Part shown: positions 40,031-45,706 of the stretch, in pieces | Position numbering within the stretch: position 1 is the stretch's first letter | Layout: every line of letters begins with the position of its first letter | Origin: Chloroflexota bacterium | Lineage (GTDB): Bacteria > Chloroflexota > Limnocylindria > Limnocylindrales > CSP1-4 | DNA: 45,706 nt | Reading direction: 5' to 3' | NCBI GenBank assembly: GCA_021813655.1 | Contig: JAKAJU010000128.1 | Location: 1-45,706, forward strand | The notes under the pieces: generated by a model | The model's input: only the letters and a program-made list of their open reading frames with translations | What the model was told of the DNA's origin: nothing | The model's database searches: none | Program-made: the position numbers and the translations under genes

Positions 40031-41881
40031 TCACTCGGCGAGGCCGGACAGGATCCTCTCGGCGAGCGCGGAGCCGATCCCGGGGACCGCCGCCACATCC
40101 TCGACGCTGGCCTCCCGGATGCGTCGCACGGACCCGAACGCCCGCAGCAGGGCGCGCTTCCGGGCGGGCCCGACGCCCGGCAGCTCGTCGAGCGCCGACC
40201 GGACCGCGCGCTTCGAGCGCAGGTCGCGGTGGTAGGTGATCGCGAACCGGTGCGCCTCGTCGCGGAGGCGCTGGACGAGGTGGAGCGCTGGTGAGGTGGA
40301 CGGCAGCACGACCGGGTCCGGCCGGTCCGGGAGGAAGAGCTCCTCGCGCTCCTTCGCCAGGCCGACGAACGGGAGGTCCGAGACCCCTGCCTCCGTGGCG
40401 GATGCGAGGGCGGCCCCGAGCTGGCCCTTCCCACCGTCGATGACGACGAGATCGGGCATCCGCCACCGGACCTCCTCGACCACGCCCTCCTCGCCCGCCG
40501 GTGCCCGGCGGAAGCGGCGCCGCATCACTTCGGCGTGGCTCGCGAAGTCGTCCTGGCCGGCGACGCCCTTGATGCGGAAGCGCCGGTACTCGGCGTTCGC
40601 GGGCCGCCCGTCCTCGAAGACCACCATGCTGGCGACGGTCTCGCGCCCCTGGATGGTGCTGATGTCGTAGCACTCGATGCGCGCGGGCGGGCCCGCCATC
40701 CCGAGCGCGATGGCCAGCTCCTCGAGGGCCTCCTGGGTCTTGCCCTCGTCGGCGAGCCACTTCGCCGCCTCGCGCTCGAGGGTCTCGGCGGCGTTGCGCG
40801 CCGCGAGGTCGAGCAGCTCCCGGCGCTCGCCCCGCTGCGGCACCCGGACCTCGGCCTTCCGGCCGCCCCGGCGCGCGGAGAGGAACTCGGCGACGGCATC
40901 CGCGTCGGGCGGCTCCACCGGAACGAGGATGGCCGGTGGCACGATCGCCGCGCGGAGGTAGTACTGCTCGATGAAGCCACCGACGACCTCGGCGTCGGAG
41001 GTGTCGCGTGGCGTCTCGAGGAGGAACACGTCCCGCCCCACGAGCTTCCCATCGCGGATGGCGAAGACCTGGACGGCCGCGCGCGCGTCGCGTCGCGCCA
41101 GGCCCAGGACATCGACCTGGGTTCGCGCGTAGGCCGCCATCTTCTGCGACTCCATCGTCCGCTCGATCGACCGCAGCTTGTCGCGCAGGACCGCCGCCTT
41201 CTCGAACTCGAGCGCCTCGGCGGCGCCCTCCATCTCGACGCGGACCTGCCGCGCGACAGCCTCCTGGCGGCCCTCCAGGAAGAGCTCGACCTGGGCGATG
41301 TCGGCGCGGTACGCCTCGCGCCCGATCGCCTCCACGCACGGGCCCTGGCAGCGCTTGATGTGGTACAGGAGGCAGGGGCGGCGGAGCGCCCGCTGGCCGT
41401 CGTGGATCTCGATCGTGCAGGTCCTGAACCGGAAGAGCCGGCGGATGAGGTCCATCGCCTCGTCCACGCTCTTCGCCGAGGCGTACGGCCCGAAGTACCG
41501 GCTGCCATCATCCCGGAGCTTCCGGGTCCGTTCGATCCGCGGGAAGTCGTCCGCGAGCGTGATCCGGATGTACGGGTAGCTCTTGTCGTCCTTGAGCCGG
41601 ACGTTGTACCGCGGCCGGTACCGCTTGATGAGGTTGGCCTCGAGGAGGAGGGCCTCGCTCACGGAATCGGTCAGGGTCCATTCGACGTTCGCGACCCGGT
41701 CGATGACGGTGCGGATGCGATGCGTCTCGCCCGCCGTCTGGCGCTGCCAGTAGCTCCGGACACGCGACCTGAGGTCCTGCGCCTTCCCGACGTAGAGGAC
41801 CTCGTCCCGGGGGTCACGGAGCAGGTACACGCCGGGGCGTGCGGGCAGTCGGCGGAGGGTCGCCTCGAGTCGGGGGTCCAC
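40031..41881 (-). CDS. uvrC: Excinuclease ABC subunit C
   Basis: Makes both incisions in nucleotide excision repair with UvrA and UvrB. The 616 residues have the N-terminal GIY-YIG nuclease (PGVYLLRDPRDEVLYVGKAQDLRSRV), the UVR motif (LEFEKAAVLRDKLRSIERTM), the RNase H-like second nuclease (IECYDISTIQGRETVASMVVF, VVIDGGKGQL) and tandem helix-hairpin-helix motifs (LDELPGVGPARKRALLRAFGS, VAAVPGIGSALAERI). The start is GTG; a TACGAT box ends only 6 nt before it, so the message is probably leaderless. Confidence 0.97.
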   Translation of the reverse strand: MDPRLEATLRRLPARPGVYLLRDPRDEVLYVGKAQDLRSRVRSYWQRQTAGETHRIRTVIDRVANVEWTLTDSVSEALLLEANLIKRYRPRYNVRLKDDKSYPYIRITLADDFPRIERTRKLRDDGSRYFGPYASAKSVDEAMDLIRRLFRFRTCTIEIHDGQRALRRPCLLYHIKRCQGPCVEAIGREAYRADIAQVELFLEGRQEAVARQVRVEMEGAAEALEFEKAAVLRDKLRSIERTMESQKMAAYARTQVDVLGLARRDARAAVQVFAIRDGKLVGRDVFLLETPRDTSDAEVVGGFIEQYYLRAAIVPPAILVPVEPPDADAVAEFLSARRGGRKAEVRVPQRGERRELLDLAARNAAETLEREAAKWLADEGKTQEALEELAIALGMAGPPARIECYDISTIQGRETVASMVVFEDGRPANAEYRRFRIKGVAGQDDFASHAEVMRRRFRRAPAGEEGVVEEVRWRMPDLVVIDGGKGQLGAALASATEAGVSDLPFVGLAKEREELFLPDRPDPVVLPSTSPALHLVQRLRDEAHRFAITYHRDLRSKRAVRSALDELPGVGPARKRALLRAFGSVRRIREASVEDVAAVPGIGSALAERILSGLAE

Positions 41882-41887
41882 GCCCCG

Positions 41888-41893
41888 ATCGTA
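41888..41893 (-). promoter_or_regulatory. -10 box TACGAT of uvrC
   Basis: TACGAT on the minus strand, 6 nt before the uvrC GTG, spaced much like the def box (7 nt). Confidence 0.5.
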
Positions 41894-41925
41894 CCGCCCC
41901 GGGGCGGAGCCTCCCGTCCGGGGCG

Positions 41926-41940
41926 GACCGGTGGCCGGTC
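41926..41940 (-). terminator. Hairpin after the LysM lipoprotein gene
   Basis: Stem GACCGG / CCGGTC with a 3-nt loop, 8 bp after the LysM stop on the minus strand. No T-run, so moderate support. Confidence 0.4.
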
Positions 41941-41947
41941 GCGAGGG

Positions 41948-42310
41948 CTACGGCGCCGGGATGATGAGGATCTGGCCGACCTTGAGCTCGCGCGGCTTCA
42001 CCTTCGGGTTCGCCGCCTGCAGTGCCTTGAGGGTGACCCCGAACTTGGCCGCGATGGCGATCATCGTGTCACCCTTCTTCACGCGGTACTTCTTCGTCGT
42101 CGGCGTCCCCGTCGCCGCGGGCTCAGCCGTCGCGGCGGGGGCGGCCGACTCGGTCGGGGGCAGCGTCTCGACGACGGCCGAGGACTGCGGCGAAGGGGTG
42201 TCGGGCGGCAGGCTGGGCAACGGCGTCGCCGTGCTTCCGCCGCACGCCGCCAGGGTGCCGGCGACGGTGATCGAGAGGCCGACGATGAGGAGCCGGGCGC
42301 CACCGCGCAT
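41948..42310 (-). CDS. LysM-domain lipoprotein
   Basis: Cell-wall-binding lipoprotein of 120 residues. The signal peptide has the lipobox LAAC (lipidated Cys23), a substrate for LspA encoded here. A Pro/Ser/Thr/Ala linker (about 27-68) leads to a single LysM domain (about 71-117: KKYRVKKGDTMIAIAAKF, LKALQAANP, LKVGQILIIP) that would bind peptidoglycan. The ATG at 42310 has GGAGGG upstream, which decides the start over a longer frame. A TAGACT box lies about 60 bp upstream. It follows polX and precedes uvrC; a link to either is not evident. Confidence 0.9.
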   Translation of the reverse strand: MRGGARLLIVGLSITVAGTLAACGGSTATPLPSLPPDTPSPQSSAVVETLPPTESAAPAATAEPAATGTPTTKKYRVKKGDTMIAIAAKFGVTLKALQAANPKVKPRELKVGQILIIPAP

Positions 42311-42366
42311 GAGCCACCCTCCGCTCGATCGGCGGCGTCGGGGATCTTCACCCGTGCCGCGGTGCA

Positions 42367-42372
42367 AGTCTA
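42367..42372 (-). promoter_or_regulatory. -10 box TAGACT of the LysM lipoprotein gene
   Basis: TAGACT on the minus strand, identical to the lemA box, about 56 nt upstream of the LysM ATG. Confidence 0.5.
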
Positions 42373-42482
42373 CGCTCACGGGACGGACGGGAGAACTGCG
42401 ATGTGGCGCGGGAGGGCGGCGCCGACGCGGGCGCGCGTCGCGTTGGCGCGCACCGTCCTGCGATCCGGCGCCGCGACGCTGC

Positions 42483-44306
42483 CTAGACCCGCTCCGGCTT
42501 GCCGGAGACCCAGGCGAGCAGCTCGGGGAGCGGCCGCGTGTTCACGACGTGTCGCGCCTCGACCCAGCCGCGTCGAGCCTGGTCCACGCCCCAGCGGAGG
42601 AAGTCGAGCTCGCTCGTCCGATGAGCGTCCGAATCGATCGCCACCAGGCAACCGGCCTCGATCGCCCGGCGCGCCCGCTCCGCCGACAGGTCGAGCCGCG
42701 GCGGCGACCCGTTGATCTCGAGCGCGGTGCCGGTCGCGGCCGCGGCCTCGAAGACAGCGTCCCAGTCGAGGTCGAGGTCGGCCCGCTCCTGGATCATCCG
42801 GCCGGCCGGATGCGCGATGACGTCGACATGCGGGCTCCGGATCGCGTTGAGGGTCCGCCGCGTGAGCTCGTCGCGCGACTGCCGCCGTGCCACGTGCACC
42901 GACGCGACGACGAGGTCGAAGCGCGCCAGGAGGTCGTCTGGGTAGTCGAGAGCGCCGTCGGCGCGCACCTCGAGCTCGCAGCCGTGCAGGAGCCGGAAGC
43001 CGGCCACCGCGCCAGCGGGCAGCGTCCCGACGGCGTCCTCGACCGCATACCGCGCGTTCAGCTCCGCGATGACGCGGCGCTGCTGCTCCACCCGCGCGGG
43101 CTCGAGACCGTGTGCGATGGCGAGGCTCTGCGAGTGGTCCGTCAGCACCTGGTACGCATGGCCGCGCCGCCGCGCGGCGTCCGCCATGACCTCGATCGCG
43201 TGCACGCCGTCGCTCCAGTCGGAGTGCGCGTGCAGGTCGCCGCGCAGGTCGCCCCGGGTGACCAGCGAGGGCAGCCGGCCCTCGCGAGCCGCAGCGATCT
43301 CGCCGCCGTCCTCGCGCAGCTCGGGTTCGACGTACGCGAGGTCGAGGAACCTGTAGACGGCGGCCTCGTCGGGGAGCGTGCGCAGCTCGGCGCCTGCGCC
43401 CGTCGCCGGCTCGCCGTCCGGGCCGAGCCGCAGGAAGCCCTTCTCCGACAGGCTCCAGCCGCGGTCGCGGGCGATCGCCCGCAGCGCCACGTTGTGTGCC
43501 GCCGACCCCGTGAAGTGGACGAGGTACGTGCCCGCCTCGCCGGGCGGCATGACCATGAGATCGACCTGGGGCCGGCGGAGCAGCGTCACGCTCGCCTTGG
43601 CGTGGCCGGCGCCGAGCACGCGGTCGACGACGCCCAGGCCCGTGAACCGGGAGATGACCGTGTCGGGGTCGTCGGTCTCGACGAGGAGGTCGAGGTCTCC
43701 GACCGTCTCGCGCCGCCGACGGAGCGAGCCCGCCTGGACGATGCGACGGACGCCCGGCGCTCCCTCCAGCTGCGCCACGAGGTCGTCCGCGACGGCCTGC
43801 GCCCGGTCGATGAGCATCCGCTGGGGCCGCTCCTCGAGCTGCCGGATGCCCTCGAGGATCCGCTGTTCCGTCCCGGCAGAGATGCCGCGCAGGCCCTGGA
43901 GCCGACCGGCCTCGGCGGCGTGGCGCAGGTCGTCGAGCGTCTCGACGCCGAGGCCCTCCCAGACAGCCCGGACGGTCTTCGGCCCGACGCCCGGCACCTC
44001 GAGCAGGTCCACGAGGCTGGCCGGCATCTCGGCCCGCAGGCTGTCGTGGAACGCCATGTGGCCGGTGGTCGCGAGCTCGACGATCTTGTCGCCGATCGCG
44101 CTGCCGACCCCCGGGACCGACCGCCGGTCGCCGGATGCGTATGCCGACGCGACCTCGAACGGGGCACGCGCGATCGCGTCGGCCGCCTTGCGGTAGGCCA
44201 GCACCTTGAACACGAGCTCGCCGCGGACCTCGAGCAGGTCGCCGATCTCGTGGAAGATCCGGGCCAGGTCGCCATTGCTGGGCACGGGTCGCTCGTCGGC
44301 GGGCAT
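42483..44306 (-). CDS. polX: DNA polymerase X with PHP exonuclease domain
   Basis: Family X polymerase fused to a PHP phosphoesterase, acting in base-excision and gap repair. In 607 residues: helix-hairpin-helix region (LLEVPGVGPKTVRAVWEGLG), nucleotidyltransferase core GSLRRRRETVGDLDLL with catalytic Asps and VDLMVMPPGEAGTYLVHFTGS, then the PHP domain with DLHAHSDWSDG, LTDHSQSL, VASVH, VIAHPAGR and DSDAHR, so all metal ligands are present. The ATG at 44306 has no Shine-Dalgarno; a weak CATCAT box ends 7 nt upstream and would make it leaderless. The UvrD-type gene diverges from it. Confidence 0.95.
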   Translation of the reverse strand: MPADERPVPSNGDLARIFHEIGDLLEVRGELVFKVLAYRKAADAIARAPFEVASAYASGDRRSVPGVGSAIGDKIVELATTGHMAFHDSLRAEMPASLVDLLEVPGVGPKTVRAVWEGLGVETLDDLRHAAEAGRLQGLRGISAGTEQRILEGIRQLEERPQRMLIDRAQAVADDLVAQLEGAPGVRRIVQAGSLRRRRETVGDLDLLVETDDPDTVISRFTGLGVVDRVLGAGHAKASVTLLRRPQVDLMVMPPGEAGTYLVHFTGSAAHNVALRAIARDRGWSLSEKGFLRLGPDGEPATGAGAELRTLPDEAAVYRFLDLAYVEPELREDGGEIAAAREGRLPSLVTRGDLRGDLHAHSDWSDGVHAIEVMADAARRRGHAYQVLTDHSQSLAIAHGLEPARVEQQRRVIAELNARYAVEDAVGTLPAGAVAGFRLLHGCELEVRADGALDYPDDLLARFDLVVASVHVARRQSRDELTRRTLNAIRSPHVDVIAHPAGRMIQERADLDLDWDAVFEAAAATGTALEINGSPPRLDLSAERARRAIEAGCLVAIDSDAHRTSELDFLRWGVDQARRGWVEARHVVNTRPLPELLAWVSGKPERV

Positions 44307-44430
44307 GTGACCAATGATGCATGAGGATCCTCCGGCGCCCTGACCGTGGCGCCAACGGCCGCTCGCACGCGGCTGCCTGCCGCCGGTCCGGGGTGATCCG
44401 TGGTCGACCGACCGCCGTGAGGATCGGCCG

Positions 44431-45706
44431 GTGGATCGCTCGCCCCACCCCTCCGTCGCCGCCCGGCTCGCGACCCTGTCCCCCGACCAGCGGGCGGCCG
44501 CGACCGCGCCGCCCGGCCCGGTGCTGTGCGTCGCGCCCGCAGGGAGCGGCAAGACGACCACGCTCGTCGCCCGGGTGGCATGGCTCGTGGACACCGGCGT
44601 CGACCCGGCGGCGATCGCCGCGATCACCTTCAACCGTCGTGCCGCCGAGGAGCTGGCCACACGCCTGGCCGACGTCCTTGCGCCGCTGGGCCATGCGGCC
44701 GACGCCGTACGCGTCCGGACGTTCCACGCACTCGGCCGGGAGATCCTCCGTGAGGCCGGCCGCCCGGTCGAGCCGCTCGTCGACCGCGCGCGCCTCCTGC
44801 GCCGTCTCTTCCCCACGGCCGACACCGCGGCGCGGACGCGGATCGACGACGCGATCTCTCGGAGGAAGCTCGATCCGGGTGGCAGGGGCGAGGCGCGAGC
44901 TGCGGGCGGGGCACGAGCCGCGGGCGGGGCGCGAGCGGCGAGCGCGACGGCGGATCCCGCGGTGCAAGCGTGCGTGGAGGCGGCGGTCGACGCATACGAA
45001 CGGGCGGTCCGCGACACGGGCGGCCTGGACTTCGACGATCTGGTGGCCGACGCGCTCCGGCTCCTGGCAGCCGATCCCGCGGTCCTCGCGCTCTGGCGCG
45101 CCCGGTGCGCGCACCTGCTCGTCGACGAGGTCCAGGACGTCGACGCGAGCCAGCTCCGGCTCGCGCTGCTCCTCGCCGCACCGGCCAACCGGATCTTCCT
45201 CGTCGGCGACGACGACCAGTCGATCTACGGCTGGCGGCTCGCGGACGTCCGGCGGATCCTCGGGCTGGCCGCCTCTCTGCCCGGTCTCCGCCGCGTGGAC
45301 CTCGTGACGAACCGCCGATGCCCGCGCCCGGTCGTCGAGCGGGCCGTCCGCCTCGTCGCGTGCAATCGCGAGCGCTTCGCGAAGGAGGTCAGACCGGGGC
45401 CTGCCGCCCGCGGGCGGCTCATCCTGGTCCCAGAGGCCGGCGACGAGGAGGCGACGCTCCGTGCCGTCGTCAGCTCATGGCCCGACGACGGGACGCACGC
45501 GATCCTCGCCCGGACGAATCGCGAGCTGCTGACCGGCCTGATCGTGGTCCTCGACCTGGGAATGGCGTTCCGGGCCGGCCGGATCCCCGAGATCGCGACG
45601 GACGCACGGGTGGACGCCGTCCTCGCGGCGGCGGCACGCGCGGACGGCCGGCTCCCGCCCGCAGCGCGCGTTCTCGCGGGCGCGCGCGTTCTCGCGGGCG
45701 CGCGCG
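44431..45706 (+). CDS. UvrD/Rep-type superfamily I helicase, 3' end cut by window
   Basis: A DNA helicase reading out of the window; 425 codons are visible with no stop. Starting at GTG 44431 (GAGG 8 nt upstream; a TGA at 44341 closes the frame above), it shows LSPDQRAA (Q motif), Walker A APAGSGKTTTL (residues 35-45), ITFNRRAAEELATRL (Ia), VRTFHALGREIL (Ib), LLVDEVQDVD (II), FLVGDDDQSIYGWRLAD (III) and VTNRRCPRPV (IV). A Gly/Ala/Arg repeat (151-170) interrupts the 1B region and a second 6-residue repeat lies at the window edge. It is divergent from polX, suggesting shared repair context. UvrD, PcrA or an AdnB-like type cannot be settled without the C-terminus. Confidence 0.9.
   Translation, partial: MDRSPHPSVAARLATLSPDQRAAATAPPGPVLCVAPAGSGKTTTLVARVAWLVDTGVDPAAIAAITFNRRAAEELATRLADVLAPLGHAADAVRVRTFHALGREILREAGRPVEPLVDRARLLRRLFPTADTAARTRIDDAISRRKLDPGGRGEARAAGGARAAGGARAASATADPAVQACVEAAVDAYERAVRDTGGLDFDDLVADALRLLAADPAVLALWRARCAHLLVDEVQDVDASQLRLALLLAAPANRIFLVGDDDQSIYGWRLADVRRILGLAASLPGLRRVDLVTNRRCPRPVVERAVRLVACNRERFAKEVRPGPAARGRLILVPEAGDEEATLRAVVSSWPDDGTHAILARTNRELLTGLIVVLDLGMAFRAGRIPEIATDARVDAVLAAAARADGRLPPAARVLAGARVLAGAR
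44893..44940. repeat. 18-bp degenerate tandem repeat in the UvrD-type gene
   Basis: Two full 18-bp units differing at two bases, plus a 12-bp partial unit, encoding ARAAGG-ARAAGG-ARAA in frame. Confidence 0.8.
45664..45706. repeat. 18-bp tandem repeat at the window end
   Basis: Two exact 18-bp copies (starting gcgcgcgttctcgc) and a third partial copy reaching the last base. In frame they encode ARVLAG repeated. Confidence 0.9.

Overview
The window is a gene-dense, very GC-rich bacterial chromosome segment. Almost every gene is a single-copy housekeeping gene. No gap between genes exceeds 300 bases; the longest is about 200 bp, between ileS and the LytR-type gene. There is no phage, transposase, integrase or CRISPR array. 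WhiA, YvcK and RapZ together, a LytR-CpsA-Psr protein, a LysM lipoprotein and a type-2 style IleRS fit a monoderm-like lineage. My inference is a Chloroflexota bacterium (Limnocylindria-like); this rests on gene content and style, not on a marker tree. Both window edges cut through genes and both edges carry 18-bp tandem repeats, so this may be a whole contig.

Layout: most genes lie on the minus strand and read right to left. 1-6.4 kb: lspA-rluD-gmk-priA, then def-fmt and the first codons of another gene. 6.5-9.8 kb: ileS. 10.0-11.8 kb (plus): LytR-CpsA-Psr protein. 11.9-12.9 kb: branched-chain aminotransferase. 13-16.7 kb: rpsF-ssb-rpsR followed by a TauE/SafE exporter, a DUF1634 membrane protein and a cation/Ca2+ exchanger. 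16.8-18.1 kb (plus): CpaE-like ATPase, facing a 75-residue small protein. 18.4-24.2 kb: eight tRNA genes (three Leu, plus Cys, Gln, Gly, Phe, Val) around an acyltransferase, a DUF1801 protein, HtpX and LemA. 24.2-26.4 kb: solute-binding protein and secG. 26.5-33.4 kb: tatA-tatC-rapZ-yvcK-whiA-tpiA-gpmI. 33.4-37.3 kb: recJ, a beta-propeller protein and pyrF. 37.4-40 kb: secD-secF. 40-44.3 kb: polX, a LysM lipoprotein and uvrC. 44.4 kb to the end (plus): UvrD-type helicase, cut by the edge.

Functionally the window concentrates protein export and maturation (SecD, SecF, SecG, TatA, TatC, LspA, Def, HtpX), DNA repair and restart (PriA, SSB, RecJ, UvrC, PolX, UvrD-like), translation, and lower glycolysis with its YvcK/RapZ/WhiA regulatory neighbours. 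Eleven gene junctions are 4-base stop/start overlaps (GTGA or ATGA), implying widespread translational coupling. Recognisable promoters are mainly TANNNT -10 boxes, several only 6-9 nt from the start codon (leaderless style).

The most unusual points are an IleRS with a GVHH signature instead of HIGH; a PriA whose Walker A lysine is arginine; a 12-residue repeat insertion inside SecF and an analogous one in a solute-binding protein; an acyltransferase with no ATG/GTG/TTG start, whose stop codon is the anticodon of a tRNA-Leu gene; and a CpaE-like ATPase without the signature lysines.
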